Shown here one piece after another: positions 51,766 through 60,788 of a stretch of DNA of 64,000 nt; the first letter of the stretch is position 1, and each line of letters starts with the position of its first letter. Both the position numbers and the translations under genes were made by a program. Location: contig NZ_CP133261.1 of assembly GCF_030931715.1 (NCBI RefSeq), forward strand, positions 558,001 through 622,000, given 5' to 3'. The notes beneath the pieces were generated by a model. The model was not told the DNA's origin. It saw only the letters and a list, made by a program, of their open reading frames with translations, and did no database searches. Source of the DNA: Tissierella sp. MB52-C2. GTDB lineage: Bacteria > Bacillota > Clostridia > Tissierellales > Tissierellaceae.

Positions 51766-52668
51766 TTAAACTTCTTCTACCTCTACTGAGCAACAATGTG
51801 GATGTTCATGACAGTGTGGAGGTTGAACTGTGCCTCCAACGGATGGAACTTGAACCTGTCTGTTCTGTAGAACTTTAAGTGTAAGTTCTATAACCATTTT
51901 TTCTTCGATCTTTTTGAATTCTCTTTCTTCAAAAGGAAACTCCCTGTCATGAGGGTGCTTGCGATCAATAAATTCATCGAATTCAAAAATTCTTGCTCTG
52001 ATTAGTTCGCAGAACGGAAGTTCGTTGAAGTTTTCAGTTGTGAATTGATTAAATTCTGATAGATCTCCTGATAATAATTGATCTTTTTCAGCAAAGTGTT
52101 TATTTGGCAAATCACTTACCTTTAAAAACTCAAACTCTGATCTGGAATTTAGAGCAAGGGTTTCAGGTGGTGTGAAAAACTCAATTGGTGTTGAACATTC
52201 AAAAGGAACATCTACAGTGCAATGACGGATATCGCCACATACTCCTTTCCAGTTTGAGCATTCTGCTGTAGAGAAGTCTATATTTTTACGAACAAAGCCT
52301 TTGATAAATAGAATATTAGTGGGTTGAAGTAAAGTACATTGAGTAATTTTCAACTTTTTCTTAATGTCTTTAACTTCAAGAGCTGGCTCAGGTAATCGAA
52401 TAAGAGCATTAACATTAAATCTAATAGTTAACTCCGCTAATACTACAGGTATCTTTACAACGACACCTGATGTTATACCCCTTGGGGTTATCGGAATATT
52501 TTTACAATTATCTAAAACTTGACTATGAACATCAACACAAGGTTCATGATGTTTTGAGCTAACATTACATACTTTAGCAGGACTTGTCATAATTTTGTGC
52601 GAATGTCCCAAATTACTATCTACAACACTTACATTACTAACGTTTAATCCTTCTACATGTTTATTCAT
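51766..52668 (-). CDS. SPOCS/CsxC-like spore surface protein
   Basis: This 300-residue protein has no signal peptide. A conserved central region, VVVKIPVVLAELTIRFNVNA, ALEVKDIKKKLKITQCTLLQ and ILFIKGFVRKNIDFSTA, matches the SPOCS (DUF3794-type) pattern found in spore-assembly and exosporium proteins. The C-terminus is rich in His and Cys (HCHEHPHCC), suggesting metal binding or cross-linking. The start follows GAGGAAAT. It is probably a mother-cell-made coat or exosporium protein. The CsxC name is a recollection and is tentative. Confidence 0.65.
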   Translation of the reverse strand: MNKHVEGLNVSNVSVVDSNLGHSHKIMTSPAKVCNVSSKHHEPCVDVHSQVLDNCKNIPITPRGITSGVVVKIPVVLAELTIRFNVNALIRLPEPALEVKDIKKKLKITQCTLLQPTNILFIKGFVRKNIDFSTAECSNWKGVCGDIRHCTVDVPFECSTPIEFFTPPETLALNSRSEFEFLKVSDLPNKHFAEKDQLLSGDLSEFNQFTTENFNELPFCELIRARIFEFDEFIDRKHPHDREFPFEEREFKKIEEKMVIELTLKVLQNRQVQVPSVGGTVQPPHCHEHPHCCSVEVEEV

Positions 52669-52791
52669 GCTTTATTTCCTCCTCGATATAATCTGGATGT
52701 TGATAACTCGGATGTCATGTCCCTACTATAATATATTCTCGAACTTAGATTAGGTGATAGTATTTTATAGAAAATTGTCTGAAAATACATT

Positions 52792-52820
52792 TTGTAAAAA
52801 TAGTTATTATATGGTATAAT
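52792..52820 (+). promoter_or_regulatory. Promoter upstream of the c-di-AMP riboswitch
   Basis: TTGTAA at 52792 and TATAAT at 52815 are 17 bases apart, about 23 bases before the aptamer. Confidence 0.65.
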
Positions 52821-52842
52821 ATTTCTAGTTTCGAAAAGAATA

Positions 52843-52952
52843 ATCGCTGAATTCACTTTTTGAAGCGGGGGAACCAATATTTTGGGGTGAATCCTTTATA
52901 GGACGGGCATAACCCTTTAGCCCGAACCCGACAGCTAACCTCGTAAGCGTAT
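52843..52952 (+). promoter_or_regulatory. Cyclic di-AMP riboswitch (ydaO-yuaA class)
   Basis: The highly conserved segments of the class are present in order: CGCTGAATTC, GCGGGGGAACCAA, TTTTGGGGTGAATCC, CCCGAACCCGACAGCTAACC and TCGTAAGCG, with CGCT/AGCG closing the ends. c-di-AMP binding normally favours the downstream terminator, switching expression off. A terminator follows at 52984. Confidence 0.93.
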
Positions 52953-52983
52953 TAAAGGGGGCAGAAAAAAGTACTGATCTCAG

Positions 52984-53010
52984 AGCTATGGTTGCCCATA
53001 GTTTTTTTTG
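52984..53010 (+). terminator. Expression-platform terminator of the c-di-AMP riboswitch
   Basis: CTATGG, TTGC and CCATAG are followed by eight T residues, 45 bases before the start codon of the downstream gene. Confidence 0.85.
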
Positions 53011-53054
53011 TCCCTCCAATGTGGTTGACATAAAAAATGAGAGGAGAGATATTA

Positions 53055-54170
53055 ATGATGGGATTAAACTTTACTATTGTTGGTGCTGGGAATGGCGGTA
53101 TGGCAATGGCAGGTTATTTGGCCATGATGGGGTATAAAGTAAATTTATATAATAGAACCTTAGAAAATATAATTCCTTTAATAAAAAATCCAATAATATC
53201 CTTAACAGGTGAAGAAAAAGGTATTGGAGTATTAAATAAAGTAACCGATATAATGAAAGAAGCCATAGAGGGGGCAGATATAATTATGGTTACAGTTCCT
53301 GCCATGGGACATTATCAGATAGCAGTGGAGATGGCACCATATCTAAAAGATGGCCAAATCATAGTACTTAATCCTGGGCGTACAGGAGGAGCTTTAGAAG
53401 TATATGAGACAATAAAAAGACACAAATGTGAAAAGGATATAGTTGTCGCAGAAGCTCAGACATTTATCTATGCTTGTAGAGCAACATCAAGCAATAGTGC
53501 ACATATTTTTCAAGTAAAAAATGAAGTGACCATAGCTTCCATACCTTCATCTAAGACAAATCATGTTATTAATCTATTGCAATTTGCTTATCCACAGTTT
53601 ATTCCTGCTAGTGATGTTTTAGAAACAAGCATAAATAATTACGGGGCAATTTTCCATCCAGCACCAACCCTATTAAATAGTGGTCATATCGAAAGAGGAG
53701 CACCATTTGAGTATTATACAGAAGGAATAACTCCATCTATAGGAGATTTTATAGAAAAGATGGATAAAGAAAGAATGGAAATAGGAAGGGCTCTTCAGAT
53801 AAACACCTTATCAGCTAAAGATTGGCTATACGAATCCTATGGAGCAAAGGGAAATAATCTATACGAAACGGTTCAGAATAATCCAGCATATAAGGGACTT
53901 CAAGCACCTAAAGGCTTGTCTATAAGATATATATATGAAGACGTACCATATAGCTTAATACCAATGTCTTCCATAGCAAGAGAATTGGGGATAAAAACAC
54001 CAGCTATTAACTCCATTATAAATATTGCAGAATTAATTACTGGAAAAGATTTTCATATGGAAGGCAGAACCATAGAGAGATTAGGTCTCAAGGGATTAGC
54101 TGTACATGAGATGCATAAGATTGCACAAATAGGCAAAACAGATAAAAAAGATGAGGAGGGTGTTGCTTAG
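53055..54170 (+). CDS. NAD/NADP octopine/nopaline dehydrogenase-family protein
   Basis: This 371-residue protein has an N-terminal Rossmann site (FTIVGAGNGGMAMAGYLAM) and the C-terminal helical domain of octopine dehydrogenases (ISINNYGAIFHPAPTLLNSG-type segment, here SINNYGAIFHPAPTLLN with the catalytic His). Family members reversibly join an amino acid and a 2-oxoacid. I start it at the ATG at 53055, after GAGAGGAGAG. An ATG at 53037 lies in that site. It is controlled by the c-di-AMP riboswitch and overlaps the cobalamin-binding gene, so the two act together. The reaction is not known. Confidence 0.82.
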   Translation: MMGLNFTIVGAGNGGMAMAGYLAMMGYKVNLYNRTLENIIPLIKNPIISLTGEEKGIGVLNKVTDIMKEAIEGADIIMVTVPAMGHYQIAVEMAPYLKDGQIIVLNPGRTGGALEVYETIKRHKCEKDIVVAEAQTFIYACRATSSNSAHIFQVKNEVTIASIPSSKTNHVINLLQFAYPQFIPASDVLETSINNYGAIFHPAPTLLNSGHIERGAPFEYYTEGITPSIGDFIEKMDKERMEIGRALQINTLSAKDWLYESYGAKGNNLYETVQNNPAYKGLQAPKGLSIRYIYEDVPYSLIPMSSIARELGIKTPAINSIINIAELITGKDFHMEGRTIERLGLKGLAVHEMHKIAQIGKTDKKDEEGVA

Positions 54171-55813
54171 TGAAAAAAATTATTGCAGGTACTCTAGGTA
54201 ACTGTGTTCATGTGGCAGGAATAATGAACTATTTAAACCTAGCGGAAAAGGAAAATTATGATACTGATTTTATTGGAATAGGAAAGTCAGTGGATGAAAT
54301 AATAATGTTAATTCATGAGAAGAAGCCTAATATAGTGGCTCTATCCTATAGATTGACACCTGAACCACTTCATAAAATTTTAGAAGAATTGAGAGATAAA
54401 ATAAATAAAAACAATATAAGAAATATCACTTGGCTATTTGGAGGAACAGAGCCAACGGGCCTAGTAGCAAAAGAATATCAAATATTTGATAAAATATTTG
54501 ATAGCACAGAAGATATCGACGAAGTTATAGCATATTTAAAAGGAAAAAATTACTCAGGAGAAGAATCTTATCCAAGAGAATTAATATCTAGAATTAAATC
54601 CAAATATCCATATCCAATATTAAGACATCATTTAGGATTACCTACCATAGAAGAAACAGTGAAATCCATAGAAAAAGTCGCAGAGGCAAAAGTAATAGAT
54701 ATAATATCCCTTGCACCAGACCAAAATGCTCAAGAATTTTTCTTTGATCAAGAAAACATGGATGAAAGATTAAATGGAGCAGGAGGGGTACCCTTAAGAA
54801 ATAAAGAAGATTTTAAAAAACTTTATAACGCAGCACAAGGAGGGAATTTCCCACTATTAAGATCTTATAGTGGGACAAAAAATATAATTCCCTTTGCAGA
54901 AGTCCTAAAGGAAAGTATAGACAATGCTTGGTGTGCAGTTCCATTATTTTGGTATAGCGAACTAGATGGAAGAGGACCAAGGAAATTAATAGATGCCATA
55001 AAAGAAAATCAAGAGGTAATGAAATGGCATGGGGAAAGAAATATCCCAGTAGAAGTAAACGACCCTCATCATTGGAGTCTAAGGGATGCCCACGATGCCA
55101 TAGGAGTAGCCGTAGCTTATATTGCAGCATATAATGCGAAGAAAATGGGGGTCAAGGATTATATTGCTCAATATATGTTTAATGTCCCAGCATCTATTTC
55201 ACCAGAAATGGATTTAGGTAAGATGTTGGCAAAGATAGAATTAATAGAAAGTCTAGTAGATAAAGATTTCAATGTATATCGTCAAGCAAGGGCAGGTTTA
55301 GCAAGTTTTCCTACTAACCTTTATCAAGCAAAAGGACAATTAGCAGCTTCAGCATATCTAGCCATGGCAATTAAACCTCATATATATCATGTAGTAGGAT
55401 TTTGTGAAGCTCATCATGCAGCAAAAGCAGATGATATAATAGAGTCAGCTATGATAGTAAGAGGAATACTAAAGAATGAATTCTTAGGTTCAGTAGATAT
55501 GACTAATGATAAGAATGTACTTGAAAGAAAGAATACACTAATAAAAGAAGCAAAGATAATAATAGAGAGTATAAAATCACTAAATTTAAACTTAGAAGAT
55601 CCATTAACAGATCCAGAAACTTTAACAGAAGCAGTGAGAATTGGAATATTAGATGCACCACATTTGCAAGGATCACAAATAGCTAAGGGACAGTTGAAAA
55701 CAAGAATGGTCAGTGGTGGATTATATGCTTATGATGAGAAACAAAAGAAGATAATTACAGAAAAAGAAAGAATCAATTTGCTCCTAAAAGAAGCAGGGTA
55801 TTTAGAAATATAG
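54170..55813 (+). CDS. Cobalamin-binding protein of unknown reaction
   Basis: This 547-residue protein has an N-terminal B12-binding fold. The usual DxHxxG is seen as CVHVAG (Asp replaced by Cys), followed by IVALSYRLTPEPLH and WLFGGTEPTG. A large C-terminal domain follows (PNDPHHW-type segment seen as VNDPHHWSLRDAHD, and GFCEAHHAAKADDI), resembling a mutase or TIM-barrel partner. The start is GTG at 54170, overlapping the dehydrogenase stop, so translation is coupled. It may be a B12-dependent mutase for an amino-acid derivative produced or consumed by the dehydrogenase. That is inference. Confidence 0.7.
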   Translation: MKKIIAGTLGNCVHVAGIMNYLNLAEKENYDTDFIGIGKSVDEIIMLIHEKKPNIVALSYRLTPEPLHKILEELRDKINKNNIRNITWLFGGTEPTGLVAKEYQIFDKIFDSTEDIDEVIAYLKGKNYSGEESYPRELISRIKSKYPYPILRHHLGLPTIEETVKSIEKVAEAKVIDIISLAPDQNAQEFFFDQENMDERLNGAGGVPLRNKEDFKKLYNAAQGGNFPLLRSYSGTKNIIPFAEVLKESIDNAWCAVPLFWYSELDGRGPRKLIDAIKENQEVMKWHGERNIPVEVNDPHHWSLRDAHDAIGVAVAYIAAYNAKKMGVKDYIAQYMFNVPASISPEMDLGKMLAKIELIESLVDKDFNVYRQARAGLASFPTNLYQAKGQLAASAYLAMAIKPHIYHVVGFCEAHHAAKADDIIESAMIVRGILKNEFLGSVDMTNDKNVLERKNTLIKEAKIIIESIKSLNLNLEDPLTDPETLTEAVRIGILDAPHLQGSQIAKGQLKTRMVSGGLYAYDEKQKKIITEKERINLLLKEAGYLEI

Positions 55814-55884
55814 AAAGATATAATAAATTACATTATTGGTGTTGTTACTAATTTTTATAATTTATTCATAAAACTATTCCTTAT

Positions 55885-55936
55885 AAAATATGGTTAGGCA
55901 CAGTTTTTTTAATAATGTCTAATCATATTTTATATT
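55885..55936 (+). terminator. Terminator after the cobalamin-binding gene
   Basis: AAAATATGGTTAG and CTAATCATATTTT (one G-U pair) enclose a 21-nt loop, followed by ATATTTT. Confidence 0.65.
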
Positions 55937-56487
55937 TTACTCATTGTTTTAATATCATAATACTAAATATTATTAAGAATGATTAGTAAGTAATAGTTTT
56001 TCCACTCATTGTAAGGCTATTATATTATTGGCACTATAGTTTGAGCCTTAACTTAGTTTTAATACTATAGTTAATTTAGTTGTAATATTTCTTTGATTAA
56101 ATAATCAATATCAAGGTAATTTTTAAAGATAAATGCTAATAGTACAAGATGGAGTTATCGACAAAAATAGTCCAAGATGTCGAAGAATACACAAATTTAG
56201 TTGTATACAAATTAATTTAGATATGATATAGTTGGTGCTAATAATATAGTGTAGATATAGAAAAATTTAAAAACAACTTAAAAAATCATGTACAAGCCTT
56301 TAGTAGGTCAATAATTATAAAAAAGTAAACCTATGAAAGTTTCTACATGATACCAGCTAATGATTTAATTGTTATTGTGAGAATCTTCCAACTACTTTTA
56401 ATGGGTTTTGAGATGGATATCAACTAAATGCTTTATAAGTTATATCAAAGTATTTAGTTGTTTCTATAAAAAGTAACTGTAGATCAA
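55937..56487. other. AT-rich non-coding stretch before the RiPP locus
   Basis: It holds only short eroded frames, one reading MELSTKIVQDVEEYTNLVV at about 56150. A single TGTCGAA Spo0A-box-like heptamer lies at 56178. No supported gene is seen. Confidence 0.45.
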
Positions 56488-56528
56488 ATAACTGTACTTA
56501 CTTATTTTGTATATATATGTACGGTTAT
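56488..56528 (+). promoter_or_regulatory. Inverted repeat before the RiPP precursor gene
   Basis: ATAACTGTAC (56488-56497) and GTACGGTTAT (56519-56528) pair with one G-U around an AT-rich 21-base spacer that includes TATATATAT. It lies 13 bases before the ribosome binding site and could be an operator or a 5' RNA stem. Confidence 0.5.
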
Positions 56529-56554
56529 CATGCTACATAAAGGGGGGTGAATTC

Positions 56555-56698
56555 ATGGAAAATAAGAATTATAGTTTTGATACTAAAGATGCATTAGTTA
56601 TTTTGGAAGAGGGTATTGATATCGCAGGAAATAAAATAGATGATTTAAACACGGATTCCTGTGAAAACTTTTTTGCTCCTGTCTATGTATGTAAATAA
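56555..56698 (+). CDS. RiPP precursor peptide, 47 aa
   Basis: This 47-residue peptide begins MENKNYSFDTKDALVILEE and ends in a short candidate core, CENFFAPVYVCK, with two Cys ten positions apart. The leader is acidic and helical (DALVILEEGIDIAG). The start at 56555 follows AAGGGGGGTG. Frames extending 16 codons upstream have no such site. It is followed by a hairpin and by four radical SAM enzyme genes, which is typical of a ribosomally made, modified peptide. No homologue is recognised, so the final structure is unknown. Confidence 0.78.
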   Translation: MENKNYSFDTKDALVILEEGIDIAGNKIDDLNTDSCENFFAPVYVCK

Positions 56699-56740
56699 TG
56701 CGTAGATGTTTTTTATTTACTAGCTTATAGTGAATGGTTT

Positions 56741-56762
56741 TGGCGCACAAGGTTGTGCGTCA
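56741..56762 (+). terminator. Hairpin between RiPP precursor and enzymes
   Basis: TGGCGCACAA, GG and TTGTGCGTCA form a 10-bp stem (one G-U). A weak T tail (GAATTATT) follows. Partial termination would favour precursor over enzyme mRNA. Confidence 0.6.
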
Positions 56763-56919
56763 GAATTATTCCATAATACTTTTAAAATTTAATTGATATA
56801 CTTGTATGAGTTGACATGGTTGTATCTTTGATAATTGTGTAGTTTTGTAGATAGTGTTAGAGTTATTATTTAACATTATATTACACAGCAATATAAATAT
56901 ATAATTAGGAGAAAAATAT

Positions 56920-58698
56920 ATGAAAGTTTTGTTTGTAAATCTTTATGATTTTACTAGTAGTAGAGCGAGTTTACCATTAGGTATACAATCATTATATTTA
57001 TTATTAGAAAATAAATCAGATTTTGATGCCGAGATATGTGATTTTAACAAATTATACGACAACAATTTATTAACAGACAATAATTTTCAAGAGAACATTA
57101 ATGACATGGCAAATTATATAATATCACGAGAAGCTAAAATTGTTAGTATTTATACAATGTGCAATAATTATCATATTGCATTGCTTTTATGTCGAGAATT
57201 AAATAAGTTGAAGTCTGATATTTTTGTTATCTTAGCAGGTCCTCAAGCTACAATGGTTGCCCGTGAGACATTGATGAAATATGAATATGTTAATTATATC
57301 GCTTTAGGCGAAGGAGAAGATACGATTCTGCCAATACTTCAAGGAATTGTTAATAATAATTTAGATAATGTTAATGGGATTGCATATCGTAAACATAATG
57401 GAGTTATAGATATTAATTGGGATAAAACTAAATTTGTTGATATCAACAAATTAGAAATATTTGATATCGAAGAATTTTATAGAGATGAAGAAATAATTAA
57501 TATAGAAGTTGGCAGAGGATGTCCTTTTCATTGTTCATTTTGTTCCACAAAGAATTTTTGGTGTAATAATTATCGACTAAAGAGCGTTGAACGGATTATT
57601 CAAGAATTAGAATTCTATATTGATAAATATCAAATGAAAAGTTTTGTTTTTCAGCATGATTTATTTACTTATAATAGGAAATATATCATTAAATTTTGTG
57701 ATGAGATTTTGGAAAGAGGTATCGATATTAAATGGGCTTGTAGTTCTAGAATTGATGTAATAAATGAGGAAATGATAAGTAAAATGTCTCTTTCAGGCTG
57801 CAACTGTATATACTTTGGAATCGAAACTGGCTCTCAAGATATACAAGATATAATTAATAAGAATATAAAGATTGAAAAAGTTGAAGAGACAGCTAGATTA
57901 GTTAAGAAATATAATATTGATTCAATTTTTTCTTTTATATATGGCTTTCCAAGTGAGAGTGAACATGACCTTAATCAAACTTTACAACTTATTTACAAAT
58001 TAAAGAAAATTGAAGCAGAAAATAAGAAAGTAAAAAACACAATACAGTTATGGCCTCTGAATTTTTTACCAGGCACGGAAATGGGAGAGGAATATAAAGA
58101 CAAACTTATATTTCAAAAAACTTCAAGAACTGATTTTAGCTATAATAAATATATAGATAATGAAGAAGTATCTAGGATGATTAGTAATGATAAAGATGTA
58201 TTTATTAATTACTATAATTTACCTAAGAATTATTCGGAAAGATACATGTATTTAAGTCCTTTTATAATGGGGCTATTTAACAATTTTTATAAATACTCTA
58301 CATCTTCAATAGATATGATAATAGAATATTACAATGGTAATATCCTTAAAATGTATGATGATATACTAGGGTGTTGCCTTGAGCAGATAACAAAGTTTTT
58401 TAACGTTAAAGCCAATAAATATAAGATGAAAGAAGAAATTTCTATTCTTTTCACTATATTTGAAATATTTTTGAAGAAAAAAGACATAAATATTTTGAGA
58501 CCTGATGTTTATGAAATATTTATTTTTGAAAGAGATATTTTTGACTTTATACATTTTGAATTTGAGAATAAAAAAATAAAAAATTATCACTATAATGTTT
58601 ATGATTTTTTGTCTAATCAAAACATATCTTTGCAAAAACAAAACAATTGCTTGAAATTTATTAAAGATGAATATGGTGCTAGAATTCAAAAAGTTTAA
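56920..58698 (+). CDS. Cobalamin-binding radical SAM enzyme 1 (RiPP maturase)
   Basis: This 592-residue protein has an N-terminal B12-binding domain (residues about 1-150, VLFVNLYDF and ILAGPQATMVA). A radical SAM domain follows with CPFHCSFC, whose cysteines at 201, 205 and 208 bind the 4Fe-4S cluster, and YFGIETGSQDI. The CSTKxFW extension after the cluster motif is shared with the next gene and with C-methylating RiPP enzymes. A C-terminal helical part of about 200 residues is of unknown fold. The start follows TTAGGAG. It is predicted to modify, perhaps methylate, the precursor at an unactivated carbon. Confidence 0.88.
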   Translation: MKVLFVNLYDFTSSRASLPLGIQSLYLLLENKSDFDAEICDFNKLYDNNLLTDNNFQENINDMANYIISREAKIVSIYTMCNNYHIALLLCRELNKLKSDIFVILAGPQATMVARETLMKYEYVNYIALGEGEDTILPILQGIVNNNLDNVNGIAYRKHNGVIDINWDKTKFVDINKLEIFDIEEFYRDEEIINIEVGRGCPFHCSFCSTKNFWCNNYRLKSVERIIQELEFYIDKYQMKSFVFQHDLFTYNRKYIIKFCDEILERGIDIKWACSSRIDVINEEMISKMSLSGCNCIYFGIETGSQDIQDIINKNIKIEKVEETARLVKKYNIDSIFSFIYGFPSESEHDLNQTLQLIYKLKKIEAENKKVKNTIQLWPLNFLPGTEMGEEYKDKLIFQKTSRTDFSYNKYIDNEEVSRMISNDKDVFINYYNLPKNYSERYMYLSPFIMGLFNNFYKYSTSSIDMIIEYYNGNILKMYDDILGCCLEQITKFFNVKANKYKMKEEISILFTIFEIFLKKKDINILRPDVYEIFIFERDIFDFIHFEFENKKIKNYHYNVYDFLSNQNISLQKQNNCLKFIKDEYGARIQKV

Positions 58699-58842
58699 GA
58701 TATTAATCTATTTAATAATTGTAAGCAGTAGGAGGATATTATCACATATATTAAAATATAATTATTAGGGACAGATTTCTTAAATATAATTTATACTTAT
58801 GGATAGTTTCCTTGACAAGTACAGGCATGGGAGAGATGTAAT

Positions 58843-60630
58843 ATGAAAATTGTTTTTATAAATGTATGTGACTATGTAAATATTGCTAGTAGTTCATATC
58901 CACTGGGAATATTATCTTTAGCCACTGTGATAAAAGAAAGTGGAGAATATGAAGTAGAAGTTATAGATTTTAATCGAATATATACAGAGCAAGGAGTAGA
59001 TATAAGCGATGATTTAAATGAAAATATCATGAATGATACTAATTATATATTGAAGTATAATCCGGATTTTGTGAGTTTATACACAATGTGTAATTCCCAT
59101 CATATTGCTATTTTGCTTGCAAAACAGATTAAAAGTCAAAATCCTAAAGTAAAAGTATTATTTGGAGGACCTCATGCGTCATTAACAGCTGAAGCTACGC
59201 TTAAAAAGTTTGATTTTATAGATGCTATAGGAATTGGAGAGGGAGAAAATACCATACTGGAAATATTACGAGCAGTTAATAGTTCTGATTTTACAGATGT
59301 TAGAGGAATTGGCTATAGACAGAATGGAGAAATTCTATGTATTGATAACGATAATCTAATTTCAGATATGGATCAAATGCCTATTATTGATTTTGACTTA
59401 TACAAGCATAACTTAGATAAAGGAATAAGCTTGGATGTAGGACGAGGATGTCCATTTGGATGTAGTTTTTGCTCAACTAAAACATTTTGGAAAAGAAAAT
59501 TCAGAATAAAATCAGCAGTAAGAATTTTTCATGAAATTACTACATATATAGAAAAATATGACGTCTATGAGTTCAATTTTCAACATGATCTTTTCCTTGT
59601 TAACCGAAATGTAGTATTAGAGTTGTGTGATATGATAATTCAAAATAATATTAAAATTTCTTGGTATTGCAGTTCAAGGATTGATACAATTGACGAAGAG
59701 ATGATTAACAAAATGTATTTAGCCGGTTGCAAAAGTATTTTTTTTGGAATTGAAACTGGATCAGAAAGGATGCAGAAATTAATTAATAAGAACTTAAATC
59801 TAGGATCTCTAGATAACTTAGTGACACTACTAAAAAAATATAATATTACTCCTACATTTTCATTTATTTACGGATTTCCCGATGAAACTGAAAAAGATAT
59901 TGATGAAACATTAAGTATATTATATTATTTGTATAGTTATTTTTATGAGGACTTTAAAGGCAGAAATATTACACTTAATCTTAGCAAACTAATTTTCTTT
60001 CCTGGAACTGAGATTACAAATAGGTATATAGATGAATTACACTACATAGGAAACTATCATACGGATGCAAGGCTGAGTATAGGTAGATGGAATAGTGAAA
60101 TTTTAAACAAATTAATTAGAGACAAACAGATTTTCCCACAGTACTTTGATTTGCCAACTAAATTAAGGAATGAATTAAGAAATTTAGATATTGTATTTAA
60201 TTGTATATTTATCCACACAATAATGTATATTAACGAAACATATAGGTTAGTTCTTGATTCAATGAATAATAGCAATTTAAAAGTATATTATGCATTTACC
60301 GAAGTTGTATCAGAAAGCGAGATTCTAAATTGTCATATTTATAATTACAATAATCTTAAAGAATATATTTTGGATGTAATGAAATTAATTAAAAGATTTG
60401 TAAATACATATGAATTTGGAGAAAATACAGAAGCTATAAGAAATATTTTTGCGTTTGAAGAAAATATATTTTTATTTTCTACGATAAACAATGACTATGA
60501 AGAAGTTGTTGAATATGACTATGATGTCATTAGTATGAAAAAAAATAGATTGATAAATCCTATCAGGAATAATATAAAAGTCAAATTTTTAAAGAGTGAT
60601 AATAGCGCTTCGGTTTATAAAGTGAAATAG
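58843..60630 (+). CDS. Cobalamin-binding radical SAM enzyme 2 (RiPP maturase)
   Basis: This 595-residue paralogue of the preceding enzyme has a B12-binding domain (IVFINVCDYVN, LFGGPHASLTA) and a radical SAM domain with CPFGCSFC (Cys at 203, 207 and 210) followed by STKTFWKRKFR. A FFGIETGSERMQKL segment binds SAM. The start ATG follows GGGAGAG. Two such enzymes in one locus imply two different modifications or two sites on the peptide. Confidence 0.88.
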   Translation: MKIVFINVCDYVNIASSSYPLGILSLATVIKESGEYEVEVIDFNRIYTEQGVDISDDLNENIMNDTNYILKYNPDFVSLYTMCNSHHIAILLAKQIKSQNPKVKVLFGGPHASLTAEATLKKFDFIDAIGIGEGENTILEILRAVNSSDFTDVRGIGYRQNGEILCIDNDNLISDMDQMPIIDFDLYKHNLDKGISLDVGRGCPFGCSFCSTKTFWKRKFRIKSAVRIFHEITTYIEKYDVYEFNFQHDLFLVNRNVVLELCDMIIQNNIKISWYCSSRIDTIDEEMINKMYLAGCKSIFFGIETGSERMQKLINKNLNLGSLDNLVTLLKKYNITPTFSFIYGFPDETEKDIDETLSILYYLYSYFYEDFKGRNITLNLSKLIFFPGTEITNRYIDELHYIGNYHTDARLSIGRWNSEILNKLIRDKQIFPQYFDLPTKLRNELRNLDIVFNCIFIHTIMYINETYRLVLDSMNNSNLKVYYAFTEVVSESEILNCHIYNYNNLKEYILDVMKLIKRFVNTYEFGENTEAIRNIFAFEENIFLFSTINNDYEEVVEYDYDVISMKKNRLINPIRNNIKVKFLKSDNSASVYKVK

Positions 60631-60788
60631 AAATAGTGAATCGTTTATTAAAGATGATAGATTTAAAATCTAAACTAGATAACTCCACAATATTAAAAAA
60701 TAATACTAAGGAAGTCTACTAACCTAGTTTGGAAAAATTAATATAATTGTGATTATATAATATAAATAATTAAATTAGGGTGATTATA

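Noticed and set aside
56507-56554. A longer precursor start at 56507
   Set aside because: The frame there crosses the upstream inverted repeat and lacks a ribosome binding site. AAGGGGGGTG marks the ATG at 56555.
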